64,000 nucleotides of DNA from Streptomyces sp. ISL-10 (GCF_018614575.1 NZ_JAGGOJ010000010.1:186001-250000); one strand, 5' to 3'. Counted from the stretch's first letter, positions 52,290 to 60,882 are shown. Notes: generated from the sequence alone by a model not told the origin. Numbers and translations are program-made.

Positions 52290-52829
52290 ATGCGGGACAA
52301 AGACGCGACAGGGCCCGCCGAGAGCGGACTGACCACTGAGGACATCGCCCGGGGCCCAGGCGGCGGAACGGGCGAGGGACAGGATGCCGGGCCACCGGTC
52401 TACCCCGGCGAGGAAACCGGCGGCACCGCCGACACCGGTGACACCGGCTTCACAGCCGACGCCGCCGGCACCGTCACCGCGCCGGAAACGGGCGGCGCGC
52501 CCGCACCGGCCGAGGAAGAAGCGGAGAGCACCTCTGCGGCGACCCCGGGCGACGCGGCGGAAGAGGAGTTGCTGGCACCTGAGGACAAGGAGAGTTTCCG
52601 TACCCGCTGGCAGGCGATCCAGAACGACTTCGTCGACGACCCCCGCGAGGCCGTGCACTCCGCGGACGCGCTGGTGGCGGACGTCATGCAGAAGCTGGCC
52701 GCGACCTTCGCGGAACGCAGGGAGGGCCTTGAGGAGCAGTGGAACCGGGGCGAGCAGGCGGACACCGAGAGCCTGCGCGTGGCGCTGCGGGAGTACCGCT
52801 CCTTCTTCAACCGGCTGCTGGCCACATGA
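52290..52829 (+). CDS. Hypothetical protein sharing the C-terminal domain of its neighbour
   Basis: A 179-residue soluble protein: an acidic, Gly/Thr/Ala/Glu-rich disordered N-terminal half, then FRTRWQAIQNDFVDDPREAV, HSADALVADVMQKLAATFAE and LREYRSFFNRLLAT. The segment RWxxIQxxFVDxPxxAVxxADxLV is clearly related to residues ~100-130 of the preceding gene, so the two are paralogous domains in different contexts. ATG 52290 is 27 bases after the previous stop; probably the same operon. Function unknown. Confidence 0.7.
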   Translation: MRDKDATGPAESGLTTEDIARGPGGGTGEGQDAGPPVYPGEETGGTADTGDTGFTADAAGTVTAPETGGAPAPAEEEAESTSAATPGDAAEEELLAPEDKESFRTRWQAIQNDFVDDPREAVHSADALVADVMQKLAATFAERREGLEEQWNRGEQADTESLRVALREYRSFFNRLLAT

Positions 52830-52911
52830 CGGCGCCGGCCGCTTTCGTGAACACCCCGGGCTCCGGCCGGTCCCCCGGCCGGAGCCCTCGTGGTCGCCCA
52901 GCCGGCTTCGG

Positions 52912-53874
52912 CTACCAGGCCTGCATCGGCTCCCCCTCGACGAGCTGCGAGACGAAGCCGGTCGGTCCCTTCGCCGGCTCGCCCAGGACCGTCACACGGT
53001 GCATGACGCGGTCGACGTCGAGGTGGGCGAAGTCGGTCGGGGCGAAGTGGCAGGTGCTGCGGTTGTCCCAGAACGCGATGGAGCCCGGCTCCCAGCGGAA
53101 GCGCACGGTGTACTCGGCGCTGGTCATGTGCTGGAAGAGCAGCTCCAGGAGATGGCGGCTCTCGAGCTCGGTGAATCCGGTGACGCGGGTGGTCGAGCCG
53201 GGGCTGACGAACAGGGCCTTCTCGCCGGTCTCGGGGTGGACGCGGACCACGGGGTGGACGGCGACCTGCGGGTCCTCGCAGTAGATCTTGAGGATCTCGC
53301 GGTCGCGCTCGTCGGAATGGCGCAGGTGGACCGCGGTGAAGAAGGCGTGCTCGGCGGTCAGCTGGTCCACGAACTCGCGCAGCGGGGCGGAAAGGGCCTC
53401 GTAGGCGGCGACCGTGTTGGTCCACTGGGTGTCGCCGCCGAAGGCCGGGGTCTTCTCGGCGCGCAGGATCGACATGTCGGGCGGGTTGACGGACTGGGTG
53501 AGGTCGCTGTGCCAGCCGGCGAGGGGGGAGAGCCACTTACGGCGGTAGTGCTCCTCGAAGTCGGCGCCGTAGCGCTCGGTGTCGGCCTTCGGGTCGACGG
53601 TGAGGATCTCCGGATGGCCCTCGGGGTGAACGCCGTGCTTCTTGCCGGCGCGCCGGGTGAGGGACCCGAAGCGGCGGCCGAAGGCTATGTGCTGGGCGTG
53701 GTCGATGTCCTGGTCGCGGAAGAAGACGACGCGGTGGGTGAGGACGGCACGGCGGATCTCGGCCACCGTGACGTCGTCGAGCTCCTGGCGCAGGTCGACG
53801 CCGGAGATCTCGGCTCCGATGCGGCCGGCCACCTGCTGGACGGTGATTCTGGTGGGCTGCACGGTCTGGGTCAC
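52912..53874 (-). CDS. TauD/TfdA-type 2-oxoglutarate-dependent dioxygenase
   Basis: A 320-residue Fe(II)/2OG dioxygenase: RIGAEISGVDLRQELDDVTV, VFFRDQDIDHAQHIAFGRRF (typical TauD start), iron ligands in LAGWHSDLTQ (His-x-Asp) and RVMHRVTVLGE (distal His), then WDNRSTCHFAPTDF with the 2OG Arg/Ser region. It hydroxylates or cleaves a substrate; the TauD family includes many antibiotic tailoring enzymes. The GTG at 53874 (VTQTVQPTRI) is chosen because the frame upstream is repeat-derived. It is last in the cluster, 185 bases after the AEC permease, with repeats in between. Confidence 0.88.
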   Translation of the reverse strand: MTQTVQPTRITVQQVAGRIGAEISGVDLRQELDDVTVAEIRRAVLTHRVVFFRDQDIDHAQHIAFGRRFGSLTRRAGKKHGVHPEGHPEILTVDPKADTERYGADFEEHYRRKWLSPLAGWHSDLTQSVNPPDMSILRAEKTPAFGGDTQWTNTVAAYEALSAPLREFVDQLTAEHAFFTAVHLRHSDERDREILKIYCEDPQVAVHPVVRVHPETGEKALFVSPGSTTRVTGFTELESRHLLELLFQHMTSAEYTVRFRWEPGSIAFWDNRSTCHFAPTDFAHLDVDRVMHRVTVLGEPAKGPTGFVSQLVEGEPMQAW

Positions 53875-53931
53875 GGTTCTGCCTTTCACGAGCGGTTTGC
53901 AGTGAGCGGTTGCAGGAGCGGTTTGCGCGAT

Positions 53932-54042
53932 CGGTTCACACGGACGTTCACGGGAACGGTTCGCACGGACGTTCACGGAACGGTTCACACGGCACACGGA
54001 CGGTTCACACGGACGTTCATGGAACGGTTCACACGGACGGTC
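53932..54042. repeat. Imperfect tandem repeat, ~24-bp unit
   Basis: About four to five copies of a unit starting cggttcacacggacgttcac, with variants (cggttcgcacggacgttcac, cggttcacacggcacacgga). It lies between the AEC permease gene and the TauD gene, in the untranslated leader of the latter. Unit lengths vary between 16 and 28 bases. Confidence 0.85.
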
Positions 54043-54059
54043 GGTCTCGGACACGGATC

Positions 54060-55010
54060 TCAGGTGGCGTGGGCCACCCACTGCATCCACAGCGGGAGCA
54101 GGAGCAGCGCGACGACGGAGCTCTTGACGACGAGCGCGGCCGACATGTCGACGCTCACGTCGTAGCGCTGGGCGAAGATGAACAGGTTCTGCGGAGCGGG
54201 CATCGCGGCGATCAGGACGAGGTAGTTCAGCCAGTCGCCCTCGACGCCGAAGCCGTAGCGGCACACGGCGAAGGTCAGCAGGGGGAACGCGACGCACTTG
54301 AAGGCGATGATCCACATCTCCTCCACGGTGGTGCCACGCACCTTCAGGCCCGTCCCGCCGAGGTGCAGTCCGAGGGCGAACAGCGCCACGGGTGAGGCGC
54401 TGTCGCCCACGAAGGCGAAGCTGTCGAGGACCACCCCCGGCAGACGCACGGGCAGCAGGTTGAGCACGATGCCCGCGTTGCAGGCGATCACGACGGGGGT
54501 CATCAAAGAGGCGACGACGGCCGCCCGGAGGCGTCTGCCCCGGCTGCCGGTGCGGTCGGGGCGGCCCAGTTCCATGATCGAGATGATGATCAGGGACAGG
54601 ACGCAGACCTGGAAGAGGAGCACTGGAAAGATCGGCGCCGCGTTCCCGAACAGCATGATGAACACCGGCACGGCGAAGTAGGCCGTGTTCACCTGGACGG
54701 CCGCCATGATCCGCAGGGCCACACCGCGGGGATCGCGTACGCCGAGGGCGAAGGCCAGCGCACCGGTCAGGACGACGGCGACGCCCGCGGCGGCCGCGTA
54801 ACCCGTGATCGCCCGCCAGTCGAACAGGGCACCGAGATCGCTGCTGTAGATGTTGCCGAACAGGAAGCAGGGGACCGCGAAGAGGAAGGCATAGTCGGCG
54901 AAGACCTTGGAACTCTCGGCCGGCACCACCTTCCGCTTCGCGAGGAGGACCCCGCATCCGAAGGCCAGCAACACCGGTGCCAGCTTCTCCAGAGCCTCTA
55001 CCGCTCCCAT
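54060..55010 (-). CDS. AEC-family auxin-efflux-carrier-like permease
   Basis: A 316-residue membrane protein with about ten helices in the AEC/PIN (YfdV-like) pattern: LAPVLLAFGCGVLLAKRKVV, ADYAFLFAVPCFLFGNIYSS, VQVNTAYFAVPVFIMLFGNA, VVASLMTPVVIACNAGIVLN, ALGLHLGGTGLKV and YLVLIAAMPAPQNLFIFAQR. These transporters export weak acids or amino-acid-like compounds. In this operon it is the likely exporter of the cluster product, or an importer of a precursor. ATG 55010 is 60 bases after the aminotransferase stop. Confidence 0.85.
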   Translation of the reverse strand: MGAVEALEKLAPVLLAFGCGVLLAKRKVVPAESSKVFADYAFLFAVPCFLFGNIYSSDLGALFDWRAITGYAAAAGVAVVLTGALAFALGVRDPRGVALRIMAAVQVNTAYFAVPVFIMLFGNAAPIFPVLLFQVCVLSLIIISIMELGRPDRTGSRGRRLRAAVVASLMTPVVIACNAGIVLNLLPVRLPGVVLDSFAFVGDSASPVALFALGLHLGGTGLKVRGTTVEEMWIIAFKCVAFPLLTFAVCRYGFGVEGDWLNYLVLIAAMPAPQNLFIFAQRYDVSVDMSAALVVKSSVVALLLLPLWMQWVAHAT

Positions 55011-55070
55011 GCACGTGCCCTTGCTTTCACGGCTCCGTCTCAGGGGCCTTGTCCTGTGTGGCGCAGGTGA

Positions 55071-55985
55071 TCAGGAGGCCCACGCATTCGGCACTTCCAC
55101 ATCGCTGCGGCCCTCAATCAGTTCCCGGTAGCCGGTGATCAGTCTGCGGATGATCTCGTTGCCGCTCAGGTCGTAGTGGTGCTCGTCGATCCGGGCGACG
55201 GGAAGGATCTCGCAGGCGGTGCCGCAGATGAACGCGCCGTCCGCCTCACCGGCGAAGCGGGGTGCGAGGTCGCCGACGGCGCAGGCGATGCCCTCGTGCG
55301 CGGCGATGGCCAGCACGCAGGCCCGTGTGATGCCCTCGATCGTGCAACGGGTCGTCGGGGTGTACAGGGCGTCGCCCTTGGTGAAGAACAGGTGCGCGCC
55401 GGTGGCCTCCACGAAGTTGCCGTTGTCGTCGAGCAGCAGCGCGTCGTCGAAGCCGGCCCGCAGGGCCTCGTTCTTGCTCACCGTCCCGATCATGTAGTTG
55501 CCGGCCGCCTTGCTCTTGACGGGCGCGTACTCGGGGGACGGTCTGCGGTAGCGCCCGGTGACCAGGGAGATGCCCTTGTCGAGCGCGTCCGCCGCCGCGT
55601 AGTAGCCCTCGGGCAGTTCCCAGGCGGCCACCGAGGTGTGCACGGACGTCTTGAGCGCGGCGGTCTGGATGATCTCCGAACCGCGCCAGGCGTTCATTCG
55701 GATGTAGCCCTCGGTGATGCCCGCGGCGGCCACAACGTCGAGGGTGGCCCGGTGCAGGGTGTCGTCGCCGTACTCGAGGTCGAAGTCGAGGATGCGCGCC
55801 GAGGCGCGCAGCCGCGCGATGTGCTCGGTCAGCATGAAAGGCCTGCCGCCGTAGACGCGGACGCCCTCGAAGATGCTGGAGGCGTAGTGCAGTCCGTGGC
55901 TGAGGACGTGCAGAGTGGCGTCGGCCCAGTCGACGAGGCCGCCGTCGTACCAGATCCTGCCGGTGCGCCGGTCGAAGGGGATCAC
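55071..55985 (-). CDS. ilvE: Branched-chain-amino-acid-type (class IV) aminotransferase
   Basis: A 304-residue fold-type IV PLP aminotransferase: IWYDGGLVDWADATLHVLSH, LHYASSIFEGVRVYGG, MLTEHIARLRASARILDFDL, PVKSKAAGNYMIGTVSKNEA (PLP Lys in SKAAGNY), DDALLLDDNGNFVEATGAHL and EGITRACVLAIAAHEG. It transfers amino groups from branched-chain or related amino acids to 2-oxoacids. In this cluster it may make or use a non-proteinogenic amino acid. ATG 55985 starts 10 bases after the oxygenase stop. The gene symbol is by family, not proven specificity. Confidence 0.9.
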   Translation of the reverse strand: MIPFDRRTGRIWYDGGLVDWADATLHVLSHGLHYASSIFEGVRVYGGRPFMLTEHIARLRASARILDFDLEYGDDTLHRATLDVVAAAGITEGYIRMNAWRGSEIIQTAALKTSVHTSVAAWELPEGYYAAADALDKGISLVTGRYRRPSPEYAPVKSKAAGNYMIGTVSKNEALRAGFDDALLLDDNGNFVEATGAHLFFTKGDALYTPTTRCTIEGITRACVLAIAAHEGIACAVGDLAPRFAGEADGAFICGTACEILPVARIDEHHYDLSGNEIIRRLITGYRELIEGRSDVEVPNAWAS

Positions 55986-55995
55986 GGTGTCCCCT

Positions 55996-56826
55996 TCACA
56001 GCGCGAGGTCGAAGAGCGGGTGCTGGAGATCGCCTACCAGGGCGACGAAGCGCCGCTGGTGCTGGGTCAGGCTGCGCACCGACACGCCGTGCAGGGCGAG
56101 GCGGTTGATCGGGTACATCACCAGGGTGTTGCTCTCGTACGGGACGGTGGTGACCTCCTCGACGTACTGCGGTTCGATGTCGAAGCGGTTGTCGCCGTAC
56201 TCGGAGGCGCTGGTGTAGAACGTGTGCGCCTCGGTCCGGTACTTGTACAGCACCAGGTTGCCGCCGTCCGCGTCGTCCTCGGGCAGCCGCATGTAGAACA
56301 GGCCGCCGAAGAGCTTGTACGGCTTGTCGACATGCGGTCCGCGGTAGGCGGAGGGCTTGCCGGTGACCGCCGAGTTGATGACGGCCGTGCAGTCCATCAG
56401 GATGTCGTGCGTTTCGAAGGTGTCCCGGTGGCGGCGGCCGACGCGCAGGTCGCGCAGCGGGCCGAGCCGGTCCTCGGCCGTCGGCAGGTTGGCGAGCAGG
56501 TCCTCCTGGAACAGGTCGAGGAACTCCGCGTAGAAGGCGGGCGAGGAGTGGTAGGTGACGAAATCCTTCCAGACCTGCGCCATGTTCCCATCGCCGAGGA
56601 TGAGTTCGGACATGTAGTTGTAGCGCTCGTTCGAGGTGATCGGCTTGCCGATCCGCTCGGCGATGTACTCCCCGGTCGGCATCGACTTCGCGAGGGCGTC
56701 GTACAGCTCCTGCGGCAGCGCGTTGCGCACCACGATGTGGGGGAACGGATCGCGGCGGATGTCGTCCTCGGTGACATGGGCCAGGAGCGAGGTGATGGCG
56801 GGCTGGGTCTCGGAGGTGTCGGTCAT
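55996..56826 (-). CDS. 2-oxoglutarate/Fe(II)-dependent oxygenase (prolyl-hydroxylase-like)
   Basis: A 276-residue 2OG-Fe(II) oxygenase: FPHIVVRNALPQELYDALAK at the start, iron ligands in AYRGPHVDKPYKLFGG (His-x-Asp) and NRLALHGVSVR (distal His), and the 2OG-binding Arg in TQHQRRFVALVG. The fold resembles the prolyl-4-hydroxylase-like group acting on free or carrier-bound amino acids. A second oxygenase in the operon (TauD-like) gives two oxidation steps. Start ATG 56826, 13 bases after the asparagine-synthetase stop. Confidence 0.85.
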   Translation of the reverse strand: MTDTSETQPAITSLLAHVTEDDIRRDPFPHIVVRNALPQELYDALAKSMPTGEYIAERIGKPITSNERYNYMSELILGDGNMAQVWKDFVTYHSSPAFYAEFLDLFQEDLLANLPTAEDRLGPLRDLRVGRRHRDTFETHDILMDCTAVINSAVTGKPSAYRGPHVDKPYKLFGGLFYMRLPEDDADGGNLVLYKYRTEAHTFYTSASEYGDNRFDIEPQYVEEVTTVPYESNTLVMYPINRLALHGVSVRSLTQHQRRFVALVGDLQHPLFDLAL

Positions 56827-56839
56827 GGCCGGCTCTTTC

Positions 56840-58648
56840 CTAGAGTGTGCGGGGTGTGAGGTTGCGCGCGGAGAGCCAGGTCTCCAGCATCAGCAGCGAC
56901 CAGAGGGGCTCGGCGGCGTGTGCCCCCGGGCTCTCGGTCTGCAGACGGAACAGGTCGCGGACGGTGTCCTGCCGGACGTAGTCGCGGCAGCGGGCTCCGG
57001 GGCCGAGGACGAGGTCGCCGATCATGTCGTACAAGGCCTCGCCCGGCTTGATCATCGCCACGATGGGCAGCGTGAAGGGCTGTTTGGGCCGGTTGACGAC
57101 GCTCGCGGGCACCCAGCGGCGGGCGGCCTCGGCGACCGGCGCCTTCACGGTGTCGCCGGCCACCTTGATGTCGGCGGGCAGCGCGTGCGCCAGGCGCATC
57201 ACCGACGGCTGGAGGAAGGGAATGCGGGCCTCCACCGAGTGGGCCATGCTCAGATGGTCGACACGGCGCAGGATGTAGTAGGGGAACCGCTCGAACTGGT
57301 CGTAGCGCAGCAGCGTTTCGAGTTTGCCGTGCTTCCCCGAGCGCACCCGGCGGTCGAGCTCGTCGCCGTTGCGGTCGCCGAAGAAGCCGCCTGCCGCGTT
57401 GACGTGCGCCAGGTATTCCGGGGTGTAGAGCCGCTGCAGGGTCGTCGTGTGGGCGGCTGCCATGGTGCCCTGGTACGCGCGGTGCCAGGTGGCTGACCCG
57501 TCCCGGTCGGCCTTCACGAAGCGGGCGTAGCCCGCGAACAGCTCGTCGGCCCCGTCACCGGTCAGCGCGACCTTGAACCCGGCGTCGTGGACGGCCTCGA
57601 ACAGAGCGAAGGTGCTGAGGCTGTGCGGGGCGTTGTTGGGCTGGTCGAGGTGGCGCACGAACCGCTCGACGAGGGCGGGGAAGCCGGCCGGGTCGAGGAG
57701 CACCTGGTGGTGCGTGGTGCCGCAGTGACGTGCGACCTCCGCGGCGAAGTGGCGCTCGTCGGCGGGCCAGTCCCCCTCGTAGGCGATGTTGAACGAGGCG
57801 ACGTCGGACACCAGGTGTGCGGCAAGCGCCGTCGTATAGCTGGAGTCGAGGCCGCCGCTGGTGATGACGCAGACGGGAACGTCCGCGTCGAGCATGCGGC
57901 CCAGTTCGCGGCGCAGCACGTCGTCGAGCATCACCGCCGCCGCTGCGACGGTCGGCACGCCGTCGGGCCAGTCCGGCTCGGCGGGCTCAAGCGTTGTGCG
58001 GGTGACCGATAGTCGCCCGCCGGCGAAGCGCAGTGTGGAGCCGGGCTCCAGGGTGCGGACCTTGGTGTAGACGGTGCCGGGACCCCAGATCGCCCTGCCG
58101 CCGAGGTAGCGGTCGACGGCGAGCGGGTCGATCTCGTCCGGGAAGTCGGGGAAGCGGCTGAGCGCCCCCAGTTCGGAGGCGAAGCAGAGGCGGCGGCCGT
58201 CGGCGGACAGGTGGTAGTAGAGCGACTTCATGCCGGCGTGGTCGGTGAAGAGCTTCAGGCACGGCTCGTCGCGGCGGTCCACGACCGCGATCGCGAACAT
58301 GCCTTCCAGGCGGGAGACGAAGGCGTCGCCGTGCAGCTCGTACAGCGGCAGCAGTATGTCACCGTCGCAGTCGCCCTCGAAGGAGTAACCCTGCGTGGCG
58401 AGTTCGGCGCGCAGTTGGCGGTGGTTGTAGATCTCGCCGTTGAACACACAGGACAGTCCCTCGCGTGTGAAGGGCTGGTGGCCGTGCGCGATGCCCTGGA
58501 TCGCGAGCCGGTTGTTGCCCAGCGCCCAGCCGTCACCGAGCTGCGCCGTCTGCTCGTCCGGCCCGCCCTCGCGCATCGCGCCGGCGACGGCGTTCAGCAC
58601 ATCGGGGGCGACGCGTTCGCCGCCGAAGCAGCCGTAGATGCGGCACAT
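56840..58648 (-). CDS. asnB: Asparagine-synthetase-like glutamine-dependent amidotransferase
   Basis: A 602-residue AsnB-type enzyme. Cys2 of MCRIYGCFGG is the glutaminase nucleophile; the glutaminase domain also shows SCVFNGEIYNHRQLRAELAT and the usual Gln-binding residues. The synthetase domain has the ATP pyrophosphate loop VCVITSGGLDSSYTTALAAH (SGGLDSS, about residues 260-266) and KVALTGDGADELFAGYARFV. It would make an amide from a carboxylate with ATP and Gln ammonia, or form a cyclic amide as beta-lactam synthetases do. Unlike beta-lactam synthetase it keeps Cys2. Start ATG 58648, three bases after the upstream stop. In a biosynthetic cluster it may act on a carrier-bound or free intermediate. 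Confidence 0.9.
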   Translation of the reverse strand: MCRIYGCFGGERVAPDVLNAVAGAMREGGPDEQTAQLGDGWALGNNRLAIQGIAHGHQPFTREGLSCVFNGEIYNHRQLRAELATQGYSFEGDCDGDILLPLYELHGDAFVSRLEGMFAIAVVDRRDEPCLKLFTDHAGMKSLYYHLSADGRRLCFASELGALSRFPDFPDEIDPLAVDRYLGGRAIWGPGTVYTKVRTLEPGSTLRFAGGRLSVTRTTLEPAEPDWPDGVPTVAAAAVMLDDVLRRELGRMLDADVPVCVITSGGLDSSYTTALAAHLVSDVASFNIAYEGDWPADERHFAAEVARHCGTTHHQVLLDPAGFPALVERFVRHLDQPNNAPHSLSTFALFEAVHDAGFKVALTGDGADELFAGYARFVKADRDGSATWHRAYQGTMAAAHTTTLQRLYTPEYLAHVNAAGGFFGDRNGDELDRRVRSGKHGKLETLLRYDQFERFPYYILRRVDHLSMAHSVEARIPFLQPSVMRLAHALPADIKVAGDTVKAPVAEAARRWVPASVVNRPKQPFTLPIVAMIKPGEALYDMIGDLVLGPGARCRDYVRQDTVRDLFRLQTESPGAHAAEPLWSLLMLETWLSARNLTPRTL

Positions 58649-58651
58649 GGG

Positions 58652-59599
58652 TCACACCTCCGTTCGGGGGCGGGCGCCGGCCGGCGCGAGGGCGCGGTCG
58701 GCGGTGCTCTGGCGGGCTGCCGGGTAGTGGCGGCCGAGGAACTCTGTGACGATCTCGACCTGCCGCAGGATGTCGTCGAGCTGCGCCGGGGTGGGGCTCA
58801 CGCCGTGTCCGTCGAGCGCGCTGTTGCCCGTCTTGAGGTAGACGGGAGCGGCGAGGCGGACGATGTCGGGCGCCTCGTAGGTGCGGATGAACCCGCCGGA
58901 CATCCGGGGGTTGTCCACGTGGCAGTCCAGTGGGATCGTCACGGCCTGGCGCAGTGCGGCGATCATCGGCAGCGTCAGGTCCCGTACGGGGTTGAAGCTG
59001 TTCGCGCCGAGCATCTCCAGCATCTGGGCGGAGGCGGGATTGCCCTGTCCGCAGTGTGCGGAGACCTTCAGGTGGATGTCGTCGGGCAGGTCACCGGCGG
59101 TGCGCAGCCGTCCCAGCAGCCACAGCAGTCCCTCGTCGTAGACGACGAATCCGCGTACGCCCAGGTCGAGGCCGCGCTTGACGTCCTCGACGGCGCGCAC
59201 GATCTGCTCCTGGCCGCGCAGCCGGTAGCCGATCCGGCTGCCTTCCGGTGTCTGGACGCTGGCCCCGATGTCGTAGCCGGCGCGGGGGCCGACGGACATG
59301 AGGATCTCTGCGCCGTACTCCTTGCCGAGGGCGACGTACTCGCCGATCTCGCGGGAGGTGTGCCGGTACATGCCTCGGGTCTCGGTGATGCGGTTGATGG
59401 TGAATCCGCGGCGGCGGCTCTCGCCGAGCAGTGTCTGGGCGGCCTGCACCGAATTGACCGTCGGCACCTCGATACGGAAGTGGCAGCCGTCGGCGAACGC
59501 GTCGCCGGAGCCGGTCGTGCACTGCAGGTCCCCTTCGGGAAGTCCGAGCCTGGCGAGCTGCGCCCGGGTCTGCTCGTAGAAGGCGGTCGTTGACGTCAC
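58652..59599 (-). CDS. U32-family protein (peptidase U32-like TIM barrel)
   Basis: A 315-residue protein: LGLPEGDLQCTTGSGDAFAD, FRIEVPTVNSVQAAQTLLGE, TITETRGMYRHTSREIGEYV-type INRITETRGMYRHTSREI, EYGAEILMSVGPRAGYDIGA, RGFVVYDEGLLWLLGRL, LKVSAHCGQGNPASAQMLEM and LGANSFNPVRDLTLPMIAAL. The (beta/alpha) barrel pattern and annotations of similar genes place it with U32 proteins, which include oxygen-independent hydroxylases (UbiU/V, TrhP, RlhA) rather than true peptidases. I see no clear Fe-S Cys set (only isolated Cys), so the chemistry is unknown. GTG at 59599 overlaps the ATP-grasp stop (GTGA). Confidence 0.6.
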   Translation of the reverse strand: MTSTTAFYEQTRAQLARLGLPEGDLQCTTGSGDAFADGCHFRIEVPTVNSVQAAQTLLGESRRRGFTINRITETRGMYRHTSREIGEYVALGKEYGAEILMSVGPRAGYDIGASVQTPEGSRIGYRLRGQEQIVRAVEDVKRGLDLGVRGFVVYDEGLLWLLGRLRTAGDLPDDIHLKVSAHCGQGNPASAQMLEMLGANSFNPVRDLTLPMIAALRQAVTIPLDCHVDNPRMSGGFIRTYEAPDIVRLAAPVYLKTGNSALDGHGVSPTPAQLDDILRQVEIVTEFLGRHYPAARQSTADRALAPAGARPRTEV

Positions 59600-60882
59600 C
59601 GGGTCACCTCGATACCGAGCCGGTCGGCCGTGCGGCCGACGATCTCCTCGGCGATGCGGATCGATGTCGTACGGTCTGCGTGCACGACCTGGACCTCGCC
59701 GAAGTTGCCGAGGTTGCCCCGGCAGGGAAGAAGCACATCGCCCTCGGGAAAGCGGACCGTGAGCGAGTGCAGGCTGTCGCCGTAGTCGGCGGCGGCCCAG
59801 TCCAGTTCGGGCACGTGGTCCGGCTTCGGTGTGGTGTCCGCGGCGCCGAACCACCGGACGGTCGCGTAGTGCGTGAAGGCGGTCGGGCCGCGCTCGATCT
59901 GCTCGTTCAGGTGGATGCGGACGAGAAGTTCGAAGATGTCGCCGCCGCCGGCGAGCCGGAAGAGGTTCGGCAGGCAGGAGCCCATGATGCGCGGGTTGAG
60001 CTCGATGAGCCGGGGCGTGCCGTCCGCGCCGAGCATGACCTCGACGTGGAAGATGCCGAGCTTCAGGCCGAGTGCGCCGACGACGGCTTCGGCGAACTCC
60101 ATGACGCGGTCGTGGTCATCGGCACCGATCCCGGCGGGGATGGTCGTGCCGGTCTCGAGCGCCTCGTGCCGGTGCCAGGTGGACCGTTCGCTGACGGCCA
60201 GGCGCAGGAACCTGCCGTGCGAGAGGCCGAGTTCGGCGGAGAGGAACCGCCCGCTCAGGTATTCCTCGACGAGGATGCCCAGTTCGTAGGAGCCGCCTGG
60301 CGCGGCTTGAGCGATGATCTCGCGCAGCTGTTCCTCGTCCGCGACGACATGGGCGCCTTCGCTGCCCGAGCCCCGTGCGGGCTTGACGACGACGGGATAT
60401 CCGGCGGCGGAGGCGAATGCGGCGGCCTCGTCGAAGCCCGCGACGATCGCGTGCCGGGTGGTGTCCACTCCGGCTGCCGCGAGAATCTCGCGGCAGCGGT
60501 TCTTCTGCTTGGCGGCGTCCGCCGCGCCGGCGTCCGTGAAGGGCACACCGATCTCTTCGGCGATCCTCGCGACCGGGACCACCAGTGCGTCGACGGTGGC
60601 GACGAATCCGTCGATCGGACGCTCCGCATGGACGCCGAGCACCCGATCGCGCAGGGCGTCGATGTCGGTGGCGTCCTTCAGGATGTGGACCGTGTCGACG
60701 AACCGGGCGTACGGGGAGGTGTCGAAGTCGACGTTCTGGGACTGCTCCATCAGCAGCGAGCGGATGAGCGTCACATGGTGGCCGAGCCGCTTGGCGGCCT
60801 CGAACGCCGGGGCGTTTCCGGTCTTCCAGGTCACGAACACCACGTGCTGGGCGACGGGTTGTCCCGCGTACGGCTCTGTCAT
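59596..60882 (-). CDS. ATP-grasp ligase
   Basis: A 428-residue ATP-grasp protein: VVFVTWKTGNAPAFEAAKRL, DGFVATVDALVVPVARIAEE, GVPFTDAGAADAAKQKNRCR (core entry), YPVVVKPARGSGSEGAHVVA (ATP lid loop, Lys), ILVEEYLSGRFLSAELGLSH, FHVEVMLGADGTPRLIELNP (EVM...ELNPR Mg2+ site, with RIMGSCLPNL). It couples a carboxylate to an amine or thiol through an acyl phosphate, as in peptide or dipeptide ligases. The GTG/ATG starts overlap: ATG 60882 shares ATGA with the NRPS stop at 60879. It is a core gene of the cluster. Confidence 0.92.
   Translation of the reverse strand: MTEPYAGQPVAQHVVFVTWKTGNAPAFEAAKRLGHHVTLIRSLLMEQSQNVDFDTSPYARFVDTVHILKDATDIDALRDRVLGVHAERPIDGFVATVDALVVPVARIAEEIGVPFTDAGAADAAKQKNRCREILAAAGVDTTRHAIVAGFDEAAAFASAAGYPVVVKPARGSGSEGAHVVADEEQLREIIAQAAPGGSYELGILVEEYLSGRFLSAELGLSHGRFLRLAVSERSTWHRHEALETGTTIPAGIGADDHDRVMEFAEAVVGALGLKLGIFHVEVMLGADGTPRLIELNPRIMGSCLPNLFRLAGGGDIFELLVRIHLNEQIERGPTAFTHYATVRWFGAADTTPKPDHVPELDWAAADYGDSLHSLTVRFPEGDVLLPCRGNLGNFGEVQVVHADRTTSIRIAEEIVGRTADRLGIEVTR

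Noticed and set aside
56840..58648. Beta-lactam synthetase instead of an asparagine-synthetase-type amidotransferase
   Set aside because: The glutaminase nucleophile Cys2 and the Gln-site residues are kept, whereas beta-lactam synthetases lose them. The option is left open only as an alternative chemistry.
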